Below, piece by piece: positions 35,580 through 44,777 of a DNA stretch of 64,000 nucleotides. Location of the stretch: NCBI RefSeq assembly GCF_000194155.1, contig NZ_GL877882.1, forward strand, positions 72,233 through 136,232, read 5' to 3'. Source of the DNA: Saccharopolyspora spinosa NRRL 18395. Lineage in GTDB: Bacteria; Actinomycetota; Actinomycetes; Mycobacteriales; Pseudonocardiaceae. The notes under the pieces are model-generated. The model had not been told where the DNA came from, ran no database searches, and worked only from the letters and a program-made list of their open reading frames with translations. The translations under genes and the position numbers were made by a program. The stretch's first letter is position 1, and the number at the start of each line of letters is the position of its first letter.

Positions 35580-38500
35580 TGCCGGGCCTGCTGATCGCCA
35601 ACCGCGGCGAGATCGCGGTGCGGATCGCGCGGACCGCGCACGCCCGCGGGATGCGGGTGGTCGCGGTGCACGCCGCGGACGAAGCCGGCGCCGCGCACGT
35701 CCGGGCCGCCGACGACGCCGTTGCCCTCGACGGCACGGGCCCCACACCGTTCCTCGACGTCGAGCAGCTCGTCGACGCCGCCGTGCTGGCCGGCTGTCAT
35801 CTGCTGCACCCCGGCTACGGCTTCCTGAGCGAGGATCCCGGCCTCGCCCGGCGCTGCGCGGAACGGGGTGTCGGTTTCGTCGGCCCCTCGCCAGAGACGC
35901 TAGAACTCCTCGGGGACAAGACCGCCGCCCGGGAGCTGGCCGAGCGGCTCGGGATACCGGTGCCCGAGGCCACCCGGGGCGAGCTGACCGACCCGGCGGC
36001 CGCCGCGTTCCTGCGGGAGCTCGGCCCGGGTGCGGCGGTGATGGTCAAGGCGCGCTCGGGCGGCGGTGGTCGGGGTATGCGGGTGGTCCACGATCCGGAC
36101 CTGCTCGCGGACGCGATCGCCCGCTGCAGATCCGAGGTCGCGCGTGCCTTCGGACGCGGCGAGGTCTACTTGGAGCGCTACCTGCCCCGCGTGCGCCACG
36201 TCGAGGTCCAGCTGCTGGGCGACGGCCGCGAGGTCGCAGTGCTCGGTGACCGGGACTGCAGCGTGCAGCGCCGGAATCAGAAGATGATCGAGATCGCGCC
36301 GGCGCTGACGGTGCCGGGCGATGTCCGGGAGCGGCTCGCCGAGGCGGCGCGGCGGATCGGCGACCACGTCGGCCTGACCAGCCTGGCCACCGTCGAGTTC
36401 CTGGTCGACGCCGATACCGGCGAGCACCGGTTTCTCGAGGTCAACCCCCGGCTGCAGGTCGAGCACCCCGTCACCGAGGAGGTTCTCGGGATCGACCTCG
36501 TCGGCGCCCAGCTCGCCGTCGCCGAGGGCGTCCCGCTGAGCCGGCAGGCCCTGGTCGCCGCGGACGCACCGGGCGGACTGGCCGTCGAGGCGCGAGTCAC
36601 CCTCACCGGGCGGCCGGCCGCCGAGCTCACCCGGTTCGCGCTACCGGCGGGTCCAGGGGTGCGGGTGGAAACCCACGCCGAGCAGGGCAGGCCGGTGCCG
36701 ATCGCGTATGACCCATTGCTGGCCAAGGTCATAGTCCACGACGCGAGCGGCGATCTCGCCGCCGCCATCGAGGCCCTCGACGCGGCGCTCGCGGCGTTCG
36801 TCGTGGACGGCGCGCCAACCGACCTGGCCCGCCTGCGCGACCTGCTCGGCCGACCGGAGCTGCGCAAGGGCCAGGCGACCACGGCGTGGGCGGACGAACT
36901 CCTCGGCGAACCGGTCACGGCGGACTCCGCGACGGAAGCCGGGATCGACCTGGTGTGCTCGGGCATCTCCGGGACTGTCGTCGCGGTGCCGGGCGCACCC
37001 GGGGCGCGCGTTCGGCGAGGCGAGCCGCTCGTGGTCGTCGAGGCCATGAAGATGGAGCACGAGATCGTCGCGCCCGTGTCCGGGACGCTCCTGGCCCTGC
37101 GGCCCGCGGTGGGCGAGATGATCGGCGAGGGCGACGCCGTCGCCGAGCTACAGCCCGTCACCGGCGTCGACCCCGCCGACGACGTCCGGGTCGCCGTCGA
37201 CCCCGGCCACATCCGCTCCGACCTCGCCGACGTGCGGCGTCGCCACGACCTCGGCCAGGATGCGCATCGCCCCGACGCCGTGGCGAAGCGGCACCGGCTG
37301 GGAAAGCGGACCGCGCGGGAGAATGTCGCGGCCCTGTGCGATCTAGGGACTGCGGGCGATCTAGGGACTGCGGGCGATCTAGGGGCTGCGGGCGATCTAG
37401 GGGCGGCGGGCGATCCCGGGGCCGCCCTCGACGATCCGGCGTCGTTCCAGGAGTACGGCGCGCTGGTGATCGCCGCCCAGCGCACCCGGCGGCCGGTCGA
37501 GGAGCTCGAGCGCACCACCCCCGCCGACGGTCTGGTGGCCGGGTTCGGCCGGGTCCACGGACGGCCGGTCGCGGTCCTGGCCCACGACTACACCGTCCTG
37601 GCCGGCACACAGGGCGTGCAGCTGCACAAGAAGGCCGAGCGGCTGTTCGAGGTGGCGGCCCGGCGGCGGACCCCGGTCGTGGTGTTCGCCGAGGGCGGCG
37701 GCGGTCGGCCCGGGGACGTCGACAACGCGGCCAAGGCGACAGGCATGGACCTCGGGACGTTCGTGGCCCTGGGCAGGCTCAACGGGCTGGTGCCCACTGT
37801 CGCCATCGCCTCCGGCCGGTGCTTCGCTGGCAACGCCGCACTCGCTGGCGCCTGCGATCTGCTCGTGGCGACCGCCGACGTGAGCCTCGGGATGGGCGGT
37901 CCCGCCATGATCGAACACGGCGGACTGGGCCGGTTCACCGCCGAGGAGATCGGGCCGCTCGAAGTCCAGGTGGCCAACGGTGTCGTCGACGTCGCGGTGG
38001 CTGACGAGGCCGAAGCCGTCGATGTCGCCCGCCGGTACCTGTCCTACTTCCAGGGCCCGGTCACTGACTGGGACTGCGCGGACCAGCGGCTCCTGCGCCA
38101 CGTCATCCCGGAGAACCGGCACCGCGTGTTCGACGTCCGGGAGCTCGTCGAAATCCTCTGTGACACGGGTTCGGTACTTGAGCTGCGCCAGGGGTTCGGC
38201 GCCACCGTCCTCACCGCGCTGTGCCGGATCGAGGGGAGGCCGGTGGGACTCGTCGCGAACGACGGGGCCCGGGGCGGCGGGGCGCTCGACAGCGACGCGG
38301 CGGACAAGATGGCACGGTTCCTGCAGCTCTGCGACGCGCACGGGTTTCCCGTCGTATCGCTATGCGACACCCCCGGTTTTCTCGTCGGCCCGCAGGCGGA
38401 GCGGTCGGGCGGCGTCCGGCACTTCGGGCGGCTTTTCGTGACCGCTCCCAATCTGTCCGTGCCGCTGTGTGCCGTCGTGATCCGCAAGGCCTACGGTCTC

Positions 38501-38836
38501 GGCGGACAGGCGATGGCGGGCGGGAGCTTCCGGGTACCTGACGCGATCGTCGGCTGGCCGACGGCCGAATTCGGCGCTATGGGGCCTGAAGGTGCCGTGG
38601 CGCTGGGCTACCGCCGGGAGCTCGAGGCCATCACTGATCCGGATCGCCGCCGGGCGCGCTTCGATGAGCTGCTCGCGGACTACGTCGCACAGGGCAGCGC
38701 GGTCAACGCGGCATCGGTTTTCGAACTCGACGACGTCATCGATCCGGCGGACACGCGTGCCTGGATCCGCGGCACGCTCGACACCCACGATCACGGGATC
38801 CGGGCCTCCGTGCGGAGGCGGATCGACACATGGTGA
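35579..38836 (+). CDS. Single-chain biotin-dependent acyl-CoA carboxylase (BC-BCCP-CT)
   Basis: 1,085 residues combining all three functions. Biotin carboxylase spans ~1-445 ('LIANRGEIAVRIARTA', the ATP-grasp 'KARSGGGGRGMRVV' and 'EVNPRLQVEHPVTEEV'). The biotin-carrier domain has the lysine motif EAMKMEH at 488-494. The carboxyltransferase spans ~630-1085 ('KKAERLFEVAARRRTPVVVF', 'GRCFAGNAALAG', 'ARGGGALDSDAADKMARFLQ'). This fused form resembles mycobacterial long-chain acyl-CoA carboxylases. The BCCP-CT linker carries an in-frame 18-bp tandem repeat. It overlaps the preceding ligase. It would carboxylate a CoA ester formed in the pathway. Confidence 0.92.
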   Translation: MPGLLIANRGEIAVRIARTAHARGMRVVAVHAADEAGAAHVRAADDAVALDGTGPTPFLDVEQLVDAAVLAGCHLLHPGYGFLSEDPGLARRCAERGVGFVGPSPETLELLGDKTAARELAERLGIPVPEATRGELTDPAAAAFLRELGPGAAVMVKARSGGGGRGMRVVHDPDLLADAIARCRSEVARAFGRGEVYLERYLPRVRHVEVQLLGDGREVAVLGDRDCSVQRRNQKMIEIAPALTVPGDVRERLAEAARRIGDHVGLTSLATVEFLVDADTGEHRFLEVNPRLQVEHPVTEEVLGIDLVGAQLAVAEGVPLSRQALVAADAPGGLAVEARVTLTGRPAAELTRFALPAGPGVRVETHAEQGRPVPIAYDPLLAKVIVHDASGDLAAAIEALDAALAAFVVDGAPTDLARLRDLLGRPELRKGQATTAWADELLGEPVTADSATEAGIDLVCSGISGTVVAVPGAPGARVRRGEPLVVVEAMKMEHEIVAPVSGTLLALRPAVGEMIGEGDAVAELQPVTGVDPADDVRVAVDPGHIRSDLADVRRRHDLGQDAHRPDAVAKRHRLGKRTARENVAALCDLGTAGDLGTAGDLGAAGDLGAAGDPGAALDDPASFQEYGALVIAAQRTRRPVEELERTTPADGLVAGFGRVHGRPVAVLAHDYTVLAGTQGVQLHKKAERLFEVAARRRTPVVVFAEGGGGRPGDVDNAAKATGMDLGTFVALGRLNGLVPTVAIASGRCFAGNAALAGACDLLVATADVSLGMGGPAMIEHGGLGRFTAEEIGPLEVQVANGVVDVAVADEAEAVDVARRYLSYFQGPVTDWDCADQRLLRHVIPENRHRVFDVRELVEILCDTGSVLELRQGFGATVLTALCRIEGRPVGLVANDGARGGGALDSDAADKMARFLQLCDAHGFPVVSLCDTPGFLVGPQAERSGGVRHFGRLFVTAPNLSVPLCAVVIRKAYGLGGQAMAGGSFRVPDAIVGWPTAEFGAMGPEGAVALGYRRELEAITDPDRRRARFDELLADYVAQGSAVNAASVFELDDVIDPADTRAWIRGTLDTHDHGIRASVRRRIDTW
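37340..37429 (+). repeat. 18-bp tandem repeat within the carboxylase gene
   Basis: Four copies of GATCTAGGGNCKGCGGGC plus a degenerate fifth, in frame. Each encodes Gly-Asp-Leu-Gly-(Thr/Ala)-Ala (residues ~588-617) in the flexible linker between the biotin-carrier and carboxyltransferase domains. The first two copies are identical. It is likely a slippage-prone length polymorphism. Confidence 0.85.
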
Positions 38837-38917
38837 ACACCCCACATCGGAGATCACCGAGCGCAGGAGCCAAGAACGACATCGCCACCACCATCGGCGC
38901 CAGGTAGGAGAAAATAC

Positions 38918-40846
38918 ATGGACAGCCCGACCACACCGGGTGCAACGACAGACCGGATGACCGAGGAACAGGTGCGCGCCGCGGTCGCCGTAGCCAACGT
39001 ACCGAGCCTGCTGATGGTGCTCTTCCAGTTCAGCGGCGACGCACGCTGGCTCCAGGCCCCTTACCTCCCCACCCGGGGGAAGGGACTCGTCGACCACGAC
39101 TCCGGTGGGCTTCCGGATGCGGTCCAGATCGAGATCCGAGAGGCCTCCGTCGACGTCATCCTGCGTCTGCAGGACGGCGAGACGCCTGCCATCACCGCTC
39201 CCTCCCCTGAACTGACCGCCCGGATGATGAGCGTCTGCATGGGCGAACCGGTCGGGAGCGAGCAGGGCGAGATGCTGGCTGCGGAAGTCGCTCGCCGGAT
39301 CGACCCGGACCAGCCTGAGCTGGCCCTGCCGCCCGTTCACGCCCCGGCCGGGTTCAAGCTCTTACTGATCGGCACCGGGGTGGCGGGCGTCGCCGCAGTG
39401 CACCAGCTCGAGGACATGGGCGTCGACTACGAGATCCTTGAGCGTCAGCCGGACGCAGGTGGGGTCTGGTGGATGAACACCTACCCCGGCTGTGGTGTGG
39501 ACACCCCGAGCCACCTCTACTCGTTCTCGTTCGCGCGCAACGACTGGAGCCGGCATTTCGAGCTGCGCGACGACATCCAGCGCTACTTCACCCAGACGCT
39601 GAAGGATCTGGGCGCCGACCAGCGCATCCGCTACAACACCGAGGTGCTCTCGGCCACCTACGACGAGGGGCGCAACAAATGGGCCCTGCGGGTACGCTGC
39701 GGCGACGCCGAGGAAACCCTTGAGGCGGACGTTGTGCTGACGGGGGTTGGTTCGCTGAACCTGCCACGACTTCCCGACGTTCCGGGCCGCGACACGTTCG
39801 CCGGGATCCAGTTCCACTCGTCACAGTGGCCGGAGGACCTGGACGTCGACGGGAAACGAGTCGTCATCGTGGGCGCGGGCGCGAGCTCCATGCAGATCGC
39901 ACCCGCCATCGCCGACCGTGTCGGCCACCTCACGATCGTCCAGCGCTCGCCGCAATGGGTCGCGCCGTTCGACAAGTTCATGCAGCCGATCACCGCCGAG
40001 CTGCGCCGCCTACTGCAGGGCTGCTCGCTCTACTTCGCCTGGTACTGGATCCGGCTGTTCTGGCAGTTCGGCGACAAGGTGATCGAAGCTCTGCGCGTCG
40101 ACCCCGAGTGGGAACACCCGGAACGTTCGGTCAACGCCCGCAACGACGCCCACCGCGAGTTCTTCACCCGGTACCTCACCGACCGTCTCGCGGGCAGACC
40201 TGACCTGATCGAGAAGTCGCTTCCCGAATACCCGCCCTTCGGCAAGCGGATCCTGCTCGACAACGGCTGGTTCGAGACCATCCGCCGCGACGACGTCGAC
40301 CTCGTCACCGACCCCGTCGCGGAATTGCGGCCCGGCAGTCTCGTGACGGCCTCGGGCGCCGACCTCCCGGCGGACGTCGTGATCTGGGCGACCGGTTTCC
40401 AGGCCGCCCGATTCATGTCGAGCGTCGACGTTCGCGGCCGCAACGGCGCCAGGCTGAGCGACGTGTGGGACGGCGACAACCCGAAGGCCTATCTCGGCGT
40501 CTCGGTGCCGGGCTTCCCCAACTTCTTCATGCTCGGCGGCCCGAACTCGTTCCCGGGCAGCGGCAGCTTCCTGTACTTCATGGAAGTCCAGATGCGGTAC
40601 GTGCGAGCGCTCCTCACGACAATGTTCGACCGCAGGATCGCCGCGCTCGACGCCCGCCAGGACATCACCGACGCCTACAACGAACTCGTCGACCGCACCC
40701 ATGACCGGACGGTGTGGACCCACCCCGGAATGCAAACCTACTACCGGAACTCGCGCGGCAGAGTCATTTTTGTCATGCCGTTCCTGAATGCCGAGTACTG
40801 GCAAATGACGAAGAACTTCAACCTGAACGACTACACGATTCGCTAG
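38918..40846 (+). CDS. Baeyer-Villiger flavin monooxygenase, HAPMO-like
   Basis: 642 residues. It has an N-terminal extension of ~145 residues, an FAD motif GTGVAG at 152-157, the type I BVMO fingerprint FAGIQFHSSQWP at 294-305 (FxGxxxHxxxWP exactly) and the NADPH motif 'IVGAGASSMQIAP'. 'IWATGFQAARF' follows. The extension and total length match 4-hydroxyacetophenone monooxygenase-type enzymes rather than the ~540-residue cyclohexanone type. It inserts oxygen next to a ketone, giving an ester or lactone. TAGGAG lies 7 bases before the ATG. A hairpin follows, ending the long operon that starts at 30.7 kb or 32.5 kb. Confidence 0.93.
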   Translation: MDSPTTPGATTDRMTEEQVRAAVAVANVPSLLMVLFQFSGDARWLQAPYLPTRGKGLVDHDSGGLPDAVQIEIREASVDVILRLQDGETPAITAPSPELTARMMSVCMGEPVGSEQGEMLAAEVARRIDPDQPELALPPVHAPAGFKLLLIGTGVAGVAAVHQLEDMGVDYEILERQPDAGGVWWMNTYPGCGVDTPSHLYSFSFARNDWSRHFELRDDIQRYFTQTLKDLGADQRIRYNTEVLSATYDEGRNKWALRVRCGDAEETLEADVVLTGVGSLNLPRLPDVPGRDTFAGIQFHSSQWPEDLDVDGKRVVIVGAGASSMQIAPAIADRVGHLTIVQRSPQWVAPFDKFMQPITAELRRLLQGCSLYFAWYWIRLFWQFGDKVIEALRVDPEWEHPERSVNARNDAHREFFTRYLTDRLAGRPDLIEKSLPEYPPFGKRILLDNGWFETIRRDDVDLVTDPVAELRPGSLVTASGADLPADVVIWATGFQAARFMSSVDVRGRNGARLSDVWDGDNPKAYLGVSVPGFPNFFMLGGPNSFPGSGSFLYFMEVQMRYVRALLTTMFDRRIAALDARQDITDAYNELVDRTHDRTVWTHPGMQTYYRNSRGRVIFVMPFLNAEYWQMTKNFNLNDYTIR

Positions 40847-40869
40847 TCATTCATAACCGAACCAACGGC

Positions 40870-40894
40870 AGCCGGGACCGGCCGGGTCCCGGCT
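40870..40894 (+). terminator. Hairpin after the BVMO gene
   Basis: Perfect 10-bp arms AGCCGGGACC and GGTCCCGGCT with a 5-base loop, 24 bases after the BVMO stop. Confidence 0.65.
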
Positions 40895-40935
40895 CGTCGG
40901 CGTGCCCAGAAAAGCTTTCGCACGCCCCTGACGTC

Positions 40936-40953
40936 GTTTACTCTGACGTTGAC
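40936..40953. promoter_or_regulatory. Candidate TetR-type operator upstream of the MHS transporter
   Basis: Reads GTTTAC-TCTGAC-GTTGAC. It is nearly identical to the copy at 48947-48964 and lies 72 bp before the transporter start and just after the BVMO terminator. Confidence 0.6.
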
Positions 40954-41024
40954 AGCGTGGAAAACCTGTGCGAGCGTTGCCTTCCCGGCACAAAGACGTT
41001 CGGGCAGGCAGCTCAGGAGGAGTC

Positions 41025-42374
41025 GTGTCCTTATACGACATCGGACGCGCATCTGCGGATCCTGCACCCGCCACCACCCAGGTCATCGATCTGAAAGCTT
41101 CTCGACGCGCCTTGGTGGCCGGGTCGCTCGGCAATCTCGTGGAATGGTATGAATTCGCGATCTACGCTTATATGGCTACGATCATCGCCCCCCTTTTCTT
41201 TCCCTCGACGAGCTCCGCGGCGAGCATTCTCTCGACATTCCTCGTATTCGCTCTCGCATTCTTCCTGCGGCCTCTCGGCGCCGCGATCTTCGGGCCGCTA
41301 ACCGATCGCTGGGGCCGCCGGCCAGTGCTGCTGCTGATCATCACCATGATGGCCCTCGCGACAGCCGCGATCGGCGTCCTGCCCACCCACGCCGCGGCCG
41401 GCGCCCTCGCCCCGATGCTGCTGACCCTCTGCCGCATCGCGCAGGGCATCTCGGCGGGTGGGGAGATGGGCGGAGCGGTGTCGCTCATGGTCGAATCCGC
41501 CCCATCCGGCAAGCGCGGCGCCTACGGTGCCTGGTCTTTCACCGGCACGACCCTCGGCTATGTGCTCGGCGGCGCCGTCGCCACGATCCTCTCCCTGACC
41601 CTGTCGCCGGCGGCGCTCGCGTCCTGGGGCTGGCGGGTCGCGTTCCTCCTCGCCCTGCCGATGGGTCTCGTGGTCGTCTACATCCGGCTCAAGGTCGATG
41701 AGACTCCGCACTTCAAGGAGGTCGTGGCGGATCGCGAAACGGTTCCCGCGGCGCGCGCCAAAGCACCCTCGGCCGCGAGGCGACCGCTCGGATACCTCCT
41801 CGCCACCGCGGCCGTGGTCGTCGTCTACAACGCGATCGGCAACACCTTCATGGTCGGGATGCCGACGTTCCTGTCGAAGAGCTACCAAATGTCGTTCGCC
41901 CAGTCGTCAGTGCTCGCGCTGGTCACGGGCCTGGTCGGGGGTCTGACGATGCCGTTTTTCGGTGCGCTGTCCGATCGGGTCGGCAGACGTCCGGTGCTGC
42001 TGGCGGGGACGGTCAGCGTGGTCTTGCTCTCCTATCCGATGTACATGATGATTGGCCTGGGATTCGGCGGCGGCCTGGTGGCGCTCTTCGTGGCCGGAAT
42101 CCTGATCGGCGTCGTCGGCGGCCCGATGCCGGCGTTCCTGTCCGAACGCTTCCGTACCCGGAACCGGGCGGCAGGCGTGTCGCTGACCTACGCGCTCACG
42201 GTGGCGATCTTCGGCGGCACGGCACCGTACGCGATCACCGCGATCGCCGATGCGACCGGCGACCGGCTTTCCGCCGCCTATTACACCCTCGGCTGCGGTC
42301 TGATCAGCCTGGTGGGTCTACTGGCCGTCAGCCGCGTCCACCGTTCCCAGCACCAAGAGGCACTGGAGGACTGA
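41025..42374 (+). CDS. MFS transporter, metabolite:H+ symporter (MHS) type
   Basis: 449 residues with 12 TM segments. 'GNLVEWYEFAIYAYMATIIA' is the TM1 signature of the MHS family, 'GPLTDRWGRRPVLL' is motif A, 'RIAQGISAGGEMGGAVSLMV' is the TM4 segment, and 'GALSDRVGRRPVLL' is the second motif A. It starts with GTG at 41025, with AGGAGG 4 bases upstream. It probably imports the acid or ketone that the island degrades. It has its own operator copy and leads into the third ligase. Confidence 0.9.
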   Translation: MSLYDIGRASADPAPATTQVIDLKASRRALVAGSLGNLVEWYEFAIYAYMATIIAPLFFPSTSSAASILSTFLVFALAFFLRPLGAAIFGPLTDRWGRRPVLLLIITMMALATAAIGVLPTHAAAGALAPMLLTLCRIAQGISAGGEMGGAVSLMVESAPSGKRGAYGAWSFTGTTLGYVLGGAVATILSLTLSPAALASWGWRVAFLLALPMGLVVVYIRLKVDETPHFKEVVADRETVPAARAKAPSAARRPLGYLLATAAVVVVYNAIGNTFMVGMPTFLSKSYQMSFAQSSVLALVTGLVGGLTMPFFGALSDRVGRRPVLLAGTVSVVLLSYPMYMMIGLGFGGGLVALFVAGILIGVVGGPMPAFLSERFRTRNRAAGVSLTYALTVAIFGGTAPYAITAIADATGDRLSAAYYTLGCGLISLVGLLAVSRVHRSQHQEALED

Positions 42375-42408
42375 TCGTCCTCGTCGTGAGCCCGGAAAGG
42401 GAGCAACC

Positions 42409-44094
42409 GTGCATCGCGTCAGACTCGACGACGGAGGGCGCCTCGTGGCCGGTTCCGGAATCTTCAGCGAGAGCGTGCCTCTCGCCGACCTCCTGGTGCG
42501 CTCGGCGCACTTGCACCCCGAGCGCACCGCACTCGCCTTCCCGGGCGTCCGGATCAACTACTCCGAACTGCTCGACGGTGCGACCCGTACGGCCCGGGCG
42601 CTGCACGCACTCGGCGTGCGCCGGGGAGACCACGTCGGCGTGCTCATGCCGAACTCGCCCGAGTTCGTCGAGTCCTTCTTCGGGGCGGCTCTGCTCGGCG
42701 CCGTGATCGTGCCGATCAACGCCCGCTACCGCAGTGCGGAACTCGGTTATGTGATCGACCACGCCCGGCTCCGGGTCGTGCTGATCACTGACCGAATCGC
42801 CGAACGCACCGACTTCCGGAGGCTCCTCGCCGACGCCCTCCCTTCGGTGAACGCGGCGGACGCGCCCGGCGGCCCATTCGCCGAGGCACCCCACCTGCGG
42901 CACCTGGTGATTGTTCGCGGCCGCGGGGGTGGCTCGTTCCTCGGTGCGGACGAGTTCGCGTCCCTCGCGACCACCGTCGACCCGTCCGTCGTGGCCGAGG
43001 CCCGCAGCAGGGTTCGGTCTCGTGACGTCGCGCTTCTGCTTTACACCTCCGGGACCACCGCCCATCCAAAGGGATGCCTCATCAGCCACGAGGCCATTTC
43101 GCGCGGGAGCATGGGCCGGATGACGGAGAACGTCCCGCTCGGCGAGCGGAACGTGTTCTGGTGTCCCAGCCCGATGTTCCACATCGCCTGCATGCAGGTC
43201 TTACTGGCATCGATCGGACTGGGAGGCACGTTCGTCACCGACACGCACTTCCGGCCGGACAGCGCGTGGCAGCAGATCGTCGAGCACGATGTCACCTCGC
43301 TGTGGCCGTGGTTCCAGGCCGTGATGCTGGGCCTCGAGGGTGCGGCGGGATTCGACCCGGCGGCGATCCCGGACGTCCATTCTTTCAGCCTGATCGGCCC
43401 GCCGACGTTCCTGCGGCGTATCCAGGCGTTGTTCCCCCGGGCCGCGCACATCAACGGCTGCGGGATGTCCGAACTCTCGGGCTACTACGCCATGTCACCC
43501 CTCGAGGACGATCAGGAAGCCCGGGCCACCACCGGCGGCAAGCCGGTGAGCGGGGTCGAAGTGAAGATCGTCGACCCGGAGACGGGCGAGGATGTCCCGC
43601 GCAATGCTCTCGGCGAGATCCTCATCCGCGGCTACCTGCAGATGGAGGGCTACTACCGCGACCCGGAACGCACCACCGAGACGATCGACGCGGACGGCTG
43701 GCTGCACTCCGGGGACCTCTACCGGATGGACGACGCCGGGCACATCTCCTACGAGGGCAGACTCAAGGACATGCTCAAGGTCGGCGGCGAGAACGTTCCC
43801 GCGATCGAGGTGGAGTCTTTCCTCTGCACACATCCCCACATCCGGATCGCCGAGGTCGTAGGGATACCAGACGATCTGCTCGACGAGGTGCCCGTCGCGT
43901 TCGTCGAGATCGAGCCGGGTGTCAGCCTGGACGCGGACGAGATCATCGCCTGGTGCCGTGGACGGATCGCCAGCTTCAAGGTTCCCCGGGCGGTCCACTT
44001 CAAGACAGCGGGGGAGTGGCCGATGTCCGCGACGAAGGTCAACAAGGTCGCGCTGCGCAAGGAAATCGCGGCGCTGATGGCCCGCACCGCCTGA
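42409..44094 (+). CDS. AMP-dependent acyl-CoA ligase
   Basis: 561 residues, complete ANL enzyme. A3 is 'LLLYTSGTTAHPKGCLISHE' (~210), A5 'NGCGMSELSGYYAMS', A7 'WLHSGDLYRMDDAGHI', A8 'GRLKDMLKVGGENVPAIEVE', and A10 contains 'MSATKVNKVALRKEI' with the expected lysine. It forms an acyl-CoA from a carboxylate. 34 bases behind the transporter, so uptake and activation genes are probably co-transcribed. Confidence 0.92.
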   Translation: MHRVRLDDGGRLVAGSGIFSESVPLADLLVRSAHLHPERTALAFPGVRINYSELLDGATRTARALHALGVRRGDHVGVLMPNSPEFVESFFGAALLGAVIVPINARYRSAELGYVIDHARLRVVLITDRIAERTDFRRLLADALPSVNAADAPGGPFAEAPHLRHLVIVRGRGGGSFLGADEFASLATTVDPSVVAEARSRVRSRDVALLLYTSGTTAHPKGCLISHEAISRGSMGRMTENVPLGERNVFWCPSPMFHIACMQVLLASIGLGGTFVTDTHFRPDSAWQQIVEHDVTSLWPWFQAVMLGLEGAAGFDPAAIPDVHSFSLIGPPTFLRRIQALFPRAAHINGCGMSELSGYYAMSPLEDDQEARATTGGKPVSGVEVKIVDPETGEDVPRNALGEILIRGYLQMEGYYRDPERTTETIDADGWLHSGDLYRMDDAGHISYEGRLKDMLKVGGENVPAIEVESFLCTHPHIRIAEVVGIPDDLLDEVPVAFVEIEPGVSLDADEIIAWCRGRIASFKVPRAVHFKTAGEWPMSATKVNKVALRKEIAALMARTA

Positions 44095-44154
44095 CTACCT
44101 GGCGCCGCACACGCGGAGAAGGGTTGGTGGTGAATGCCGCCATCGGTCGCTTTC

Positions 44155-44402
44155 CTACCGGCGCTTCAACCCGTCGTACAGCAAAGCCGAGAAGGTCTCG
44201 ATTACCTGGTCGGCTCGGTACCTGCGCACCTCGGGCGTTTCCAGATTCACGATATGAGTGCCCTCGATGAGATTTTCGGCTAGCACTCTCTTCGCGGTCG
44301 CCTGGAACACCTCCTGGAAGAGCTCCTCCTTGCTCGCGAAGTAGTAGTAGATGGCTGCCCGGTCGGTGCCGAAGCGAGCGGCGATGTCGGTCCGCGCGAG
44401 GA
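44155..44402 (-). pseudogene. Truncated TetR-family regulator with internal deletion
   Basis: The minus strand reads 'RTDIAARFGTDRAAIYYYFA' then 'SKEELFQEVFQATAKRVLAE', nearly identical to the helix-turn-helix of the intact TetR. Soon after it jumps to 'ADQVIETFSALLYDGLKRR' and a stop. The first helix and nearly the whole ligand-binding domain are missing. It is a second dead relative of the 47230 gene. Confidence 0.8.
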
Positions 44403-44657
44403 CGTGACAAATCGCCCCGGATGCCGGTAAACACGACCGAAAACGGAGTTCACGAGGAGTGAATACGCTGAATAGCGCAGGGAGTCCACCGTCGGCGATC
44501 TGCTGGAACGCGACGTACTGACGTTCCTCACTGGCGCGACACTACGTGCAGCTGCGTCATCGAGATCCTCACCGAACCTGCCGACGCTCCTCGTCGGCGG
44601 CTGGCGACTGCGCTGGCCGCGTGCAACAACGCCCAACCCGGCACCGGAGACCCCACC

Positions 44658-44694
44658 GCGCCTCACGCCCGGCCAGGATACGGGCGTGAGGCGC
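44658..44694. terminator. Perfect 14-bp hairpin between convergent operons
   Basis: Arms GCGCCTCACGCCCG and CGGGCGTGAGGCGC pair perfectly around a 9-base loop. The hairpin lies between the plus-strand ligase (with the TetR remnant in between) and the minus-strand thiolase, and could terminate both. The remainder of 44403-44777 shows no recognisable gene. Confidence 0.6.
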
Positions 44695-44777
44695 CTTCAC
44701 TTCAACACAGCACCACTTCCAGCAAGGTCACCTACCCGCACCAACCTCACCTTCCGCGCCCGTGGCGCACTTAAAAA

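Noticed and set aside
37340-37429. Regularly spaced repeat considered as a CRISPR-like array
   Set aside because: Contiguous 18-bp units without spacers, in frame inside a carboxylase gene.
44405-44425. GGTAAACACGACC considered as another copy of the island palindrome
   Set aside because: Only the GTAAAC half is present. The partner half-site at the required spacing does not match.
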